Shown here piece after piece: positions 1 to 6,227 of a stretch of DNA of 6,758 bases. The first letter of the stretch is position 1. Each line of letters begins with the position of its first letter. Source of the stretch: Oscillospiraceae bacterium (GTDB taxonomy: Bacteria; Bacillota; Clostridia; Oscillospirales; Oscillospiraceae); assembly GCA_017539635.1 (NCBI GenBank), contig JAFYCQ010000004.1:1-6758 (forward strand). The letters are read 5' to 3'. The notes under the pieces were generated by a model, which worked only from the letters and a program-made list of their open reading frames with translations, made no database searches and was not told the DNA's origin. Both the position numbers and the translations under genes were made by a program.

Positions 1-202
1 CGTTAAAAATGACTCGAACACCGTTACAGCAGTCTTTACGAATGACGGGGAAAATCCCCCGGCACCCGTCCCGGAGACGGGGGGACTTAAAAATCTCCGC
101 CGGGGCATAGAGGGGTGCGGGGGCAGCATGGATATAGTTTCCCGGCCCGTTTTCAGACTGACAGTGGCAATACCGAAGGGAGGCAGCAGGAATGTCCTAT
201 AG
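1..202 (+). CDS. Sensor histidine kinase, C-terminal end (partial, 5' end outside window)
   Basis: The reading frame starting at base 2 is open from the window edge to a TAG stop at 200-202, giving 66 codons of a C-terminus. The translation carries the end of a histidine-kinase ATP-binding (HATPase_c) domain: an FTNDG segment, then GGLKNLRRGIEGCGGSM, then a final beta strand FRLTVAIP. The G-GL-NLRR-IE--GG-M pattern is characteristic of kinases that pair with NarL/LuxR-type regulators, where this lobe binds ATP for autophosphorylation of a histidine in the missing upstream part. The stop lies 11 bp inside the downstream response-regulator gene, so the two are translationally coupled and are very likely a cognate pair. 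Sensor domain, membrane segments and the phosphorylated histidine are not in the window, so the stimulus cannot be inferred from this fragment. Confidence 0.85.
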   Translation, partial: VKNDSNTVTAVFTNDGENPPAPVPETGGLKNLRRGIEGCGGSMDIVSRPVFRLTVAIPKGGSRNVL

Positions 203-827
203 AGTGCTCATAGTCGAGGATCAGGAGATGCCCCGGCAGCTGTTTGAGATATTCGTTAAGTCCGATCCCCGCTATTTTCATGTGGGCACCATATCCAACG
301 CCGACCTGGCGATAGATTTCTGCCGCCACGGGGGCGTGGATCTCATCCTCATGGACGTGATGACGGAGCTGGGCAGCAACGGCCTGGACGCCGCCGAGGA
401 GATAAAAAAGGAATATCCCGAGATAAAAATTATCATCGTCACAAGTATGCCGGAGAGCTCCTGGCTTTCGAGGGCCAAAAGCATCGGAGTGGACAGCTTC
501 TGGTATAAGGAGGCCAAAAAGGAGCCGATTCTGGAGGTCATGGAGCGGACCATGGCGGGGGAGAGAGTATATCCGGAGGACACGCCCTTAGTGCAGATAG
601 GCTGCACGAATAACCACGATTTTTCCGAAAGGGAGCTGGAGGTGCTGCGGGAGCTGATAACAGGTGACTCCAACGCGGAGATCGGCGCAAGACTGGGAGT
701 CGCCGCCAGCACTGTAAAATACCACGTCCAGAACATGCTGGACAAAACGGGAATGCACACACGGACGGAATTGGCCGCCGTTGCCCGCAGCTTAGGCATA
801 GCGATAAAACAGGAGAAAAGGGACTGA
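192..827 (+). CDS. NarL/LuxR-family two-component response regulator
   Basis: This 211-aa protein is a cytoplasmic transcription factor with the standard two-domain NarL layout. Residues 4-120 form a receiver domain: the acidic pair E9-D10, the phospho-acceptor D55 in LILMDV, the switch residue T84 in IIVTS, and the conserved K106. Residues 144-202 form a LuxR-type helix-turn-helix (FSERELEVLRELITG, then NAEIGARLGVAASTVKYHV). All key residues are present, so phosphorylation-dependent DNA binding is expected. ATG at 192 is preceded by GGGAGG at 178-183 with 8 nt spacing, inside the end of the kinase gene. The partner is almost certainly the overlapping histidine kinase. Likely targets are its own operon and the two lipoprotein genes just downstream, but that is inferred from position only; no binding site is proven. 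The length is normal for the family. Confidence 0.95.
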   Translation: MSYRVLIVEDQEMPRQLFEIFVKSDPRYFHVGTISNADLAIDFCRHGGVDLILMDVMTELGSNGLDAAEEIKKEYPEIKIIIVTSMPESSWLSRAKSIGVDSFWYKEAKKEPILEVMERTMAGERVYPEDTPLVQIGCTNNHDFSERELEVLRELITGDSNAEIGARLGVAASTVKYHVQNMLDKTGMHTRTELAAVARSLGIAIKQEKRD

Positions 828-854
828 ACCGGTCGATCGGCGGGGGAAAAGGTC

Positions 855-883
855 TTGAAAACAGATTAATATTTGAATATAAT
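855..883 (+). promoter_or_regulatory. Predicted vegetative (sigma-A type) promoter for the lipoprotein genes
   Basis: TTGAAA at 855-860 and a perfect TATAAT at 878-883 are separated by 17 nt, the optimal spacing. Transcription would begin near 890, leaving a leader of about 22 nt before the ATG at 912. The surrounding stretch is noticeably AT-rich compared with the flanking coding DNA, as expected for a promoter. A short inverted repeat (ATATT-TG-AATAT, 869-880) overlaps the spacer and the -10 box. No terminator is seen between the response-regulator stop and this promoter. Confidence 0.75.
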
Positions 884-911
884 CAAGTAAAAATATGCGG
901 TAGGTGAAAGA

Positions 912-2333
912 ATGAAAAAAATATTTGCGGCGATCTTTGCGGCGCTGCTGCTTTTGTCCCTTGCCGCCTGCGCGGGACAAGGCGGGGAGACGGACGCTCC
1001 AAGCCCTGTAAAAGAGCCGGCTGCAGCCCCTCAATCCGTTGACGGCCCGACGCCGGAAAATGAAACTGAAACCGAACCGACGCCGGAGCCTCCGGCGGCA
1101 AAGACCCCGGAAAAGCCCGTGCCCCTCGCACTATACAAGACGGTGGAGGTCATGGACGAGTGGGACGACGAGTATATGCTCCCGCTTTCCTATTGCCGTT
1201 CCTCTCAGCTTACCCTGACAGAAGATGAGGCGGAAAGGTACCCGGAGCTCGCCAAAAAGCTCTCGGAGGTGGCGGAGAGCTCGAAAAACGCCCTTAAAAA
1301 CGATTCGGAGAATCTGTCCGATTACTCAAGGTCGCTTATTGAGGGCGGAAGCCTGGAGTTTTACCCCGGCTATTCAAATATGGATGTGATGGCCCGGAGG
1401 GCGGACAGCACGGCGATTTGTATCCTCTGCGACGATAGCGAGTTCTACTCACACATAAACGGCCGCTGGATCCGCGGAGATGCCTATGACCCTCAGACCG
1501 GGGAGAAGATACGCCTTACAGATGTGATTACCGACATGGACTCGGTCCCCGCCATAGTGGAGGAGGAATTGGGCAGCCACATGTGGACGGCGAATTTCCT
1601 CAGCGATACGGCTGTGGCCGATTATTTCGGCAGCAGAAGCGAGGACGCCATCGACTGGAGTCTCGATTATAACGGTGTTACCTTCTATTTTTCGCCCGGC
1701 GATATAGCCGACAGGGGCTTCGGAAGAGCATCGGCCATGGTTTCCTTTGAAAAATTTCCCGAGCTTTTTAACGAAAAGTACACAGCCGTTCCCGATGCGT
1801 TTTTCTCCGCTTTTCCCCAGGGGGGCTCCATCTTCTGGGACCTGGACGGCGACGGAAATGTAGAGGAGATCATCCTCAGCGCCTTTTCCGACGAGGCGGT
1901 TTATGATAACGCAGACGAAGGCTCGAAGGTTTACTCCGGCTTCGGAGTCTATACCGATTCGGATGCCTATTACTGCGATGAGCTTTTCGCCTTTAGCTTC
2001 CACCCTTATTTCGTAAAAACGGCTGATGAAGACTATTATCTCTATGTCTTCTGTGAAGGCCTTCAGAGCGGCGACAGGGAGATAATGCTTAAGGTGCTGT
2101 CCCTGAAGGACGGAAAGATAAACGAGGTTGGTGACATGTTCGCCTTTCCCTGTTACAGGGCCGACGAACAAACCGGCGACGCCGTGTTTCTGGTCCCGAC
2201 GGATCCCGGGGAGTTTTATATGGACGTTTTTGAGGACGGAACAGAAGACCATATAACGGAAGAAGAGGAGTACCCGGCGACCTCGGCATATAAGGTTGGG
2301 GCCGACGGTATGCCCGAAATCATCAAGAAATAA
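912..2333 (+). CDS. Surface lipoprotein with DUF3298/RsiV-like region and calcium-loop-like motif
   Basis: The 473-aa product starts with a lipoprotein signal peptide: MKK, a hydrophobic core, and lipobox LAAC with the lipidated cysteine at C20. It should be anchored to the outer face of the membrane. Residues 21-72 are a Pro/Glu/Thr/Ala-rich low-complexity tether. The folded part begins near 74. A segment at 190-208 (DPQTGEKIRLTDV) and one at 249-290 (NGVTFYFSPGDIADRGFG, then a short strand and helix) resemble the DUF3298/RsiV-type fold, in which 'TG+-i-L-D' precedes a 'G--fyF-pyei' strand; this is recognition by eye and not certain. Residues 310-320 (DLDGDGNVEEI) match an Asp-rich calcium-loop-like motif of the kind seen in dockerin/EF-hand and FG-GAP-like repeats. 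The C-terminal region (about 330-473) is beta-rich, acidic and unrecognised. The ribosome site AGGTGA (902-907) lies 4 nt from ATG 912. It sits 84 bp after the response regulator and 19 bp before a second lipoprotein gene. Its specific function is unknown. Confidence 0.85.
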   Translation: MKKIFAAIFAALLLLSLAACAGQGGETDAPSPVKEPAAAPQSVDGPTPENETETEPTPEPPAAKTPEKPVPLALYKTVEVMDEWDDEYMLPLSYCRSSQLTLTEDEAERYPELAKKLSEVAESSKNALKNDSENLSDYSRSLIEGGSLEFYPGYSNMDVMARRADSTAICILCDDSEFYSHINGRWIRGDAYDPQTGEKIRLTDVITDMDSVPAIVEEELGSHMWTANFLSDTAVADYFGSRSEDAIDWSLDYNGVTFYFSPGDIADRGFGRASAMVSFEKFPELFNEKYTAVPDAFFSAFPQGGSIFWDLDGDGNVEEIILSAFSDEAVYDNADEGSKVYSGFGVYTDSDAYYCDELFAFSFHPYFVKTADEDYYLYVFCEGLQSGDREIMLKVLSLKDGKINEVGDMFAFPCYRADEQTGDAVFLVPTDPGEFYMDVFEDGTEDHITEEEEYPATSAYKVGADGMPEIIKK

Positions 2334-2338
2334 AGAAA

Positions 2339-2344
2339 GAGAGA
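2339..2344 (+). promoter_or_regulatory. Ribosome binding site deciding the start of the beta-helix lipoprotein
   Basis: GAGAGA lies 8 nt before ATG 2353 but only 2 nt before ATG 2347, which favours 2353. The farther in-frame ATG at 2296 lies within the previous gene and would put a charged non-signal stretch in front of the lipoprotein signal peptide, so it is not the start. Confidence 0.55.
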
Positions 2345-2352
2345 TAATGACA

Positions 2353-3648
2353 ATGAAAAAGAAAAGCATTGCTGCCCTTCTGCTGGCGATCCTGATGTGC
2401 TTTGCCCTGCTCTCCGGCTGCGGCGAAAAGCCGGCCAGTCCGGCCGAGCCGGCAAATGCGGGCGGGCAGACTGAGCCGGAGCCCGCCGGCGGCACCGAGC
2501 CTGCTGAGCCGACCGAGCCGGAGGATCCGTATATCCACGTGTCATCCATAGACGAGCTGGTGGAAGCCATCGCCCCCAACGCCATGATAATGATAGACGC
2601 GGGCGAATACAACATGAGCGAGTATATAGAGATCATTCCCGCCCATGACGCTTTCGACATCGACAAGTGGGACGCCCAGCACGAGTACGTGACCATAAAT
2701 GAGGTCTATGACGGCTACGAGCTGGTCTTCCACGATGTCGATCACCTCACCATTGCAGGCGCTACCGACGAACCCAAGGACACTAAGCTCGTGGTGGAGC
2801 CCAGATACGCCACGGCGCTTAATTTCATAGACTGCCGTTACCTGAGCCTCGCCGGGCTTACCGTCGGCCACACGGAGGAGGGCGACTGCGCCGGCGACGT
2901 AATAGGGCTCAACAACTGCAAGAACGTGACCCTTGACGCCATGGATCTTTTCGGCTGCGGCGTCAACGGCATAACGGCCTATTACACTCAGGGCATAAGC
3001 GTTACCGACTCCGTTATCCATGACTGCTACTACGGCCCCGTGGACATTGAAGAGTGCTCCGGCAAGATAGAGTTCAAGGGCTGTACGCTGAAGAACAACA
3101 GCGGCGGCGGGTACTATGATGCGTCCGGCTGCGAAATGAGCTTTACGGACTGCGTTTTCGGCGAGTGGGAATCCAATACTCTCTACTTCCATGACGATAT
3201 CGAATTTGACAACTGCGAGTTCAGCGAGATAACCTCTTACCCCGAATACGAAGACGGGGATTATGAGGAGGTAGATTATGTTTTTGACCCCACCAGCTTC
3301 AAGGAGACGCCTGTAGATGAAAAATATCTCTGCTCCAATTACTGGGTCGGCTACCACCAGGTCAATATGCATTCCGGCGAGGGCCGTGATCTGCCCGCTT
3401 ACGTCGAAGAGACCGACGAATTTGAAAGCATCGCAATGACTTTTGCTGAGAACGGTACCGGCAGACTTGAATACTGGGACGGCGATTACGACTTTGAATG
3501 GACCATAATGAGCGACGGTACCCTGACCATTGAAACCGATGACTTCTTCTTATACGGAAGCTACTACATAGACGACACCTCCTACGAAAGCTACGATGTG
3601 CAATGGCTCCAGATACAGCTGTTCAACGACGTTATCTGGATGTACTGA
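2353..3648 (+). CDS. Surface lipoprotein with predicted right-handed beta-helix and C-terminal beta domain
   Basis: The frame is open from 2296, but the protein most likely starts at ATG 2353 (431 aa). GAGAGA at 2339-2344 lies 8 nt upstream, and translation then begins directly with the signal peptide MKKKSIAALLLAILMCFALL. ATG 2347 is a possible alternative adding two residues. The lipobox LSGC puts the lipid on C23. Residues 24-60 are a Pro/Glu/Gly tether. Residues 62-295 show short repeated strands with regular Asn/Cys turn residues (FIDCRYLSL, LNNCKNVTL, LFGCGVNGI, IHDCYYGPV, FKGCTLKNN, FTDCVF, FDNCEF), the pattern of pectate-lyase-like or NosD-like parallel beta-helices. From about 328 to the end, a separate beta-rich unit (YWVGYH, then MTFAENGTGRLEYW, then DGTLTIETDD) resembles small lipocalin-like barrels found on Clostridia lipoproteins; this is a weaker call. 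No catalytic residues of polysaccharide lyases could be assigned. The gene follows the previous lipoprotein by 19 bp, so they are very probably co-transcribed. Binding of wall or host glycans is possible but unproven. Confidence 0.85.
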   Translation: MKKKSIAALLLAILMCFALLSGCGEKPASPAEPANAGGQTEPEPAGGTEPAEPTEPEDPYIHVSSIDELVEAIAPNAMIMIDAGEYNMSEYIEIIPAHDAFDIDKWDAQHEYVTINEVYDGYELVFHDVDHLTIAGATDEPKDTKLVVEPRYATALNFIDCRYLSLAGLTVGHTEEGDCAGDVIGLNNCKNVTLDAMDLFGCGVNGITAYYTQGISVTDSVIHDCYYGPVDIEECSGKIEFKGCTLKNNSGGGYYDASGCEMSFTDCVFGEWESNTLYFHDDIEFDNCEFSEITSYPEYEDGDYEEVDYVFDPTSFKETPVDEKYLCSNYWVGYHQVNMHSGEGRDLPAYVEETDEFESIAMTFAENGTGRLEYWDGDYDFEWTIMSDGTLTIETDDFFLYGSYYIDDTSYESYDVQWLQIQLFNDVIWMY

Positions 3649-3657
3649 CGGCAAGTG

Positions 3658-3696
3658 AAAAATCCCTCCCGGGTTTTATTCCGGGAGGGATTTTTT
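3658..3696. terminator. Bidirectional intrinsic terminator between convergent genes
   Basis: TCCCTCCCGG (3663-3672) pairs perfectly with CCGGGAGGGA (3681-3690) around an 8-nt loop, GTTTTATT. Five A residues on the left (3658-3662) pair with Ts on the right, extending the stem, and give a T-run on whichever strand is transcribed. It can end the plus-strand lipoprotein transcript, whose stop is 9 bp upstream, and the minus-strand murI operon, whose last stop codon (3695-3697) lies in the edge of the hairpin. Confidence 0.92.
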
Positions 3697-4237
3697 ACGG
3701 TAATCGGGCGGTCAGTTCAGGGCCGTTTTTGTTCAGCCAACTGCGGCAGCGCCGGTAATCGGGGAACACTCGCAGCAGCAGGGCGTAAAACCTTTCCGAG
3801 TGGTTCGGCTCTAAAAGGTGGCAGAGCTCGTGGGCCACAACGGAATCCAGCACCTCCGGCGGAGCCAAAAGCAAAAGGCAGTTGAAGCTGAGGTTTCCTT
3901 TCCCGCTGCAGCTGCCCCAGCGGGTTTTCTGGCTGCGGACGGTTATGGCGTTGTATTTTACTCCTAAAAGAGGGGAGAAGTGTTCGGCTCTATCGCGGAA
4001 GACGCTTTTGCCCCTCTCTTTGAGGGCTTTCAGTTCCCGGGCGGTGAGCTTTTGGACGTTTTCCAGGGCTTTCCTCTTTTCGCGCTGCTTTTCGATCCAG
4101 TTTTTATGGTTTTCGACGAACCGCTTTATGAGAAATTCCGGCATGAAGAGGGGAGCTCTGACGGTTACGGTGCCGTCGGGATTTATATTGAGCGCTATTG
4201 AACGCCTGGCGCTTCTGATTATCTCATAATCGGACAT
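3695..4237 (-). CDS. YgjP-like zinc metallopeptidase (DUF45, M48-type)
   Basis: This 180-aa protein is a compact, complete member of the YgjP/DUF45 (PF01863) family. The N-terminal part (about 1-55) has the family's IIRSARRSIALNI strand, an NPDGTVTVRAP strand and a helix ending in WIEKQ. The C-terminal half contains TRWGSCSGKGNLSFN (105-119), followed by the gluzincin-like zinc site VVAHELCHLLEPNHSERF: H136 and H140 with catalytic E137, and a probable third ligand H146. No signal peptide or membrane segment is seen, so it is expected in the cytoplasm. The physiological substrate of this family is not well defined. ATG 4237 has AGGGAG (4244-4249 on the minus strand) 6 nt upstream. The gene begins 24 bp after the substrate-binding lipoprotein gene and is the last gene of the murI operon. 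Nothing is missing from its active site. Confidence 0.93.
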   Translation of the reverse strand: MSDYEIIRSARRSIALNINPDGTVTVRAPLFMPEFLIKRFVENHKNWIEKQREKRKALENVQKLTARELKALKERGKSVFRDRAEHFSPLLGVKYNAITVRSQKTRWGSCSGKGNLSFNCLLLLAPPEVLDSVVAHELCHLLEPNHSERFYALLLRVFPDYRRCRSWLNKNGPELTARLP

Positions 4238-4261
4238 GCAATACTCCCTGCTTCTGCCGTT

Positions 4262-5404
4262 TTATTTCAGCTTGAATATGTATTCGAGTTCCTGCGTTTC
4301 CCCGTTCCCGGTAAATATGGCGTTCATCTCCTGGATTATGGTGCCCATTTTATCGGTCTGCTGGAACAGGCTCTTGCCGGTGCACCATACGTTGTCCTCC
4401 TTTACGGCCTTGAAGTCCTCCAAAACGGGGCTCAATGCGAGGAACTCCGACAGGGTGCTCAGCTGTGATATTATGCTGCAGTTATAGATGATTATGTCGG
4501 CAGAAGCGGCGGTGTTGTAAAACTCCTCCATGTTCATGTTTATCGTGCTGAGCTTGTTGTCGTCGTCAAGGCCCAGGTCGGAGAAAATGTACTCGCCGCC
4601 TGCTATGCGTATCATGGCGGGGACGTAGCCGTCGGTCTTATATGTGACCACGTTTCCGGCGCTGTTCACGTAGAAGAAGGCCACGGTCTTGCCGGTTGAA
4701 TCCAGTCCCTCCAGAGCAGAGATTTTGTCAACCTCCTTTTGGAAGGCGGCTTCCGCCGCGTCCTCCAGGCCCAGAAGCGCGCCGTAGAGCTTTATCCACT
4801 CAGTGCGGCCCAAGGGGTGCTCTTCGTAGCTGGAGCGCTCCACGATCGTTTTTATCCCCAGCTCGTTGAGCTTTTCCTTAACGTCCGGGTTGTGGAGTAT
4901 CATCGTCGATTCGATGGCAAGCTGACAGTTTCCGTCCAGGAGCATTTCGTAATCCGGGGCGTTGTACTTGCCGGCATAGACGAAAACACCGTCCTCAAGG
5001 GCCTTTATCGCGTTGTCTATATAGACGGTATTTGTACCTATAAAGGCGATGCGGTCCAGGGCGTCCAGAGAGTCGAAGAGAGATATGGCGGCGGTGGAGA
5101 CGAGATAGATGTCGTTTAAGGGCTGCTGAATGACGACAATGTCGGGCGCCAGCCCATCGGGCGTTTCTTTTCCCTCCGGGACGACGAGTATCTTGTCGCT
5201 GTTTACCATTTCGATGTAGGAGTAGCCGCCCTCGTATTTGTATATGGCGAACTGGTCTGCGTATTGAAGCGGGACGGTGCTCTCATATTTCAGGTCGCCA
5301 ACTTCCGGCGCGCCGGTGTTCTCCTCCGCATTTTCTCCGCAGGCTGAAAGGGAGAACAGTGCCAAAAGAGCGACAAAAGTGCACAGTATCCTTTTAAGCG
5401 TCAT
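4262..5404 (-). CDS. Iron-siderophore/cobalamin-type ABC transporter substrate-binding lipoprotein
   Basis: With ATG at 5404 the product is 380 aa. Its signal peptide MTLKRILCTFVALLALFSL ends in lipobox LSAC, with the lipidated cysteine at C22. The body matches the class III periplasmic-binding (Peripla_BP_2, PF01497) layout of two lobes joined by a long helix. Around residue 165 an AIESTMILHNPDVKEKL segment leads into HPLGRTEW (196-203) at the start of the linking helix region; the second lobe has ADIIIYN (302-308) and VKEDNVWCTGKSLFQQT (334-350). Members of this group deliver ferric-siderophore, heme, cobalamin or similar ligands to an ABC importer; the ligand here cannot be told. No permease or ATPase gene is in the window, so its partner must be elsewhere or absent. 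The start overlaps the end of murI by 11 bp, and the gene is in the middle of the murI operon. A TTG codon at 5413 is an alternative start but lies too close to the ribosome site. Confidence 0.9.
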   Translation of the reverse strand: MTLKRILCTFVALLALFSLSACGENAEENTGAPEVGDLKYESTVPLQYADQFAIYKYEGGYSYIEMVNSDKILVVPEGKETPDGLAPDIVVIQQPLNDIYLVSTAAISLFDSLDALDRIAFIGTNTVYIDNAIKALEDGVFVYAGKYNAPDYEMLLDGNCQLAIESTMILHNPDVKEKLNELGIKTIVERSSYEEHPLGRTEWIKLYGALLGLEDAAEAAFQKEVDKISALEGLDSTGKTVAFFYVNSAGNVVTYKTDGYVPAMIRIAGGEYIFSDLGLDDDNKLSTINMNMEEFYNTAASADIIIYNCSIISQLSTLSEFLALSPVLEDFKAVKEDNVWCTGKSLFQQTDKMGTIIQEMNAIFTGNGETQELEYIFKLK

Positions 5405-6167
5405 ATTCTTCAAGCTCCTCCAGCCTTTTAAGCAGCAGTTTGATTTTGCTTAATTCGGCGTTTCCCGCCGGACGGCCGGAAAAGTAATACTCCTCCCGGC
5501 TGTTTCCGGGGCAGGAGCCGCCGATGATCCTTTTGAGCTGGTTTACCGTTCCGTCATTTCCGTGGACTATACTGACGTTTTCCGGCAGAAGGCGGCGGAA
5601 GGAGTCGGTGAAATAAAGAAAATGGGTGCAGCCCAGAACTATCGCGGAGTATTTCGTCAGGTCAAAAGGTGAGAATGCCTTTTCAAGATATGGCTTTACG
5701 GCCTCGGGTGAAAAGTTTCCCTCCTCTGCCAGCCTTACGAGGCCGGGGAGAGGCAGAGTGTCCACACGCCCTTCACTGTCCACCCGGTCGATCAGCCGTC
5801 TGAGCTTGTCGCCGCGGCAGGTCAGGGGAGTGGCGGAGGCCAGGATGCGGCCGTCAGGGTGCTCCTCCACAGCCTTTTTTACCGCCGGTTCCATGCCGAT
5901 TACCGGGATGTTCAGCTTTTCCCGCAGATACCCGGCGGCGGCGCTGGTCGCGGTGTTGCAGGCCAGGACTATGGCCCCGGCGCCCTTATCGACGAGGAAG
6001 CAGGCGGCCTCGTCGGCAAGCCTGGTCACCTCGCTCTCGCTCTTTTCCCCGTAAGGGACGTTGTCAGTGTCGGCATAATATATAAGGTCTGCTTCCGGCA
6101 GCGCCTTGCGGGCAAGCCTGTAAACGGACAGCCCTCCGATGCCGGAATCAAAAAAGCCCAGCTTCAC
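5394..6167 (-). CDS. murI: Glutamate racemase
   Basis: This 257-aa cytoplasmic enzyme interconverts L- and D-glutamate, supplying D-glutamate for peptidoglycan stem peptides. It carries the family signature throughout: GFFDSGIGGLSV at 4-15 with catalytic D7, YYADTDNVPYG at 30-40, the first catalytic cysteine C70 in LACNTATS, GMEPAVK at 91-97, and the second catalytic cysteine C180 with H182 in LGCTHF. The two-cysteine pair is intact, so it should be active. The start is a GTG at 6165-6167, preceded by AAAGGGGG (6176-6183 on the minus strand) with 8 nt spacing. The length is near the usual 260-270 aa, with a slightly short C-terminus that ends in an acidic and leucine-rich stretch. It is the first gene of a three-gene operon with a substrate-binding lipoprotein and a YgjP-like peptidase, behind its own promoter. 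Confidence 0.97.
   Translation of the reverse strand: MKLGFFDSGIGGLSVYRLARKALPEADLIYYADTDNVPYGEKSESEVTRLADEAACFLVDKGAGAIVLACNTATSAAAGYLREKLNIPVIGMEPAVKKAVEEHPDGRILASATPLTCRGDKLRRLIDRVDSEGRVDTLPLPGLVRLAEEGNFSPEAVKPYLEKAFSPFDLTKYSAIVLGCTHFLYFTDSFRRLLPENVSIVHGNDGTVNQLKRIIGGSCPGNSREEYYFSGRPAGNAELSKIKLLLKRLEELEEYDA
5415..5421 (-). promoter_or_regulatory. Ribosome binding site inside the end of murI
   Basis: GGAGGAG on the minus strand lies within the last codons of murI (the LEELEE part), 10 nt before ATG 5404 and only 1 nt before the TTG at 5413. It selects the ATG as the start of the substrate-binding lipoprotein and implies translational coupling to murI. Confidence 0.7.
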
Positions 6168-6197
6168 CTGTAACGCCCCCTTTCTGCTTTTTCTGAT

Positions 6198-6226
6198 ATT
6201 ATAGCACTAAGAGGGGCGCATTTAAA
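6198..6226 (-). promoter_or_regulatory. murI: Predicted extended -10 vegetative promoter for the murI operon
   Basis: On the minus strand TTTAAA (6221-6226) and a perfect TATAAT (6198-6203) are 17 nt apart, and TGC directly before the TATAAT makes an extended -10 element. Initiation near 6191 would give a leader of about 23 nt before the GTG of murI. The -35 box begins just after the sigE stop codon, so the operon can be expressed independently of sigE during growth. Confidence 0.75.
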
Positions 6227-6227
6227 G

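Noticed and set aside
2296..2352. Upstream in-frame ATG for the beta-helix lipoprotein
   Set aside because: It lies inside the preceding gene and would place 19 polar residues before the lipoprotein signal peptide. ATG 2353 has a suitably spaced ribosome site.
1449..2696. Long open frame (415 codons) on the minus strand opposite the two lipoprotein genes
   Set aside because: It spans the junction of two well-supported plus-strand lipoproteins, has no recognisable domain and runs through their signal-peptide and tether regions. It is best explained as an antisense shadow from codon bias.
2542..3372. Open frame of 276 codons on the minus strand opposite the beta-helix lipoprotein
   Set aside because: Its valine/alanine-rich translation is the mirror of the Asp/Asn/Tyr-rich beta-helix codons. 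The opposite strand encodes a protein with signal peptide, lipobox and fold signature.
3655..4229. Plus-strand open frames (3655-3885, 3882-4229, 3980-4201) across the peptidase region
   Set aside because: They lie opposite the YgjP-like gene, whose zinc site and family motifs are unmistakable. None of them shows a domain.
4739..5119. Plus-strand open frame opposite the substrate-binding lipoprotein
   Set aside because: It is a shadow of a clearly recognised gene, with no independent domain.
5405..5413. TTG start for the substrate-binding lipoprotein
   Set aside because: The GGAGGAG ribosome site would be only 1 nt away, whereas ATG 5404 has 10 nt spacing.
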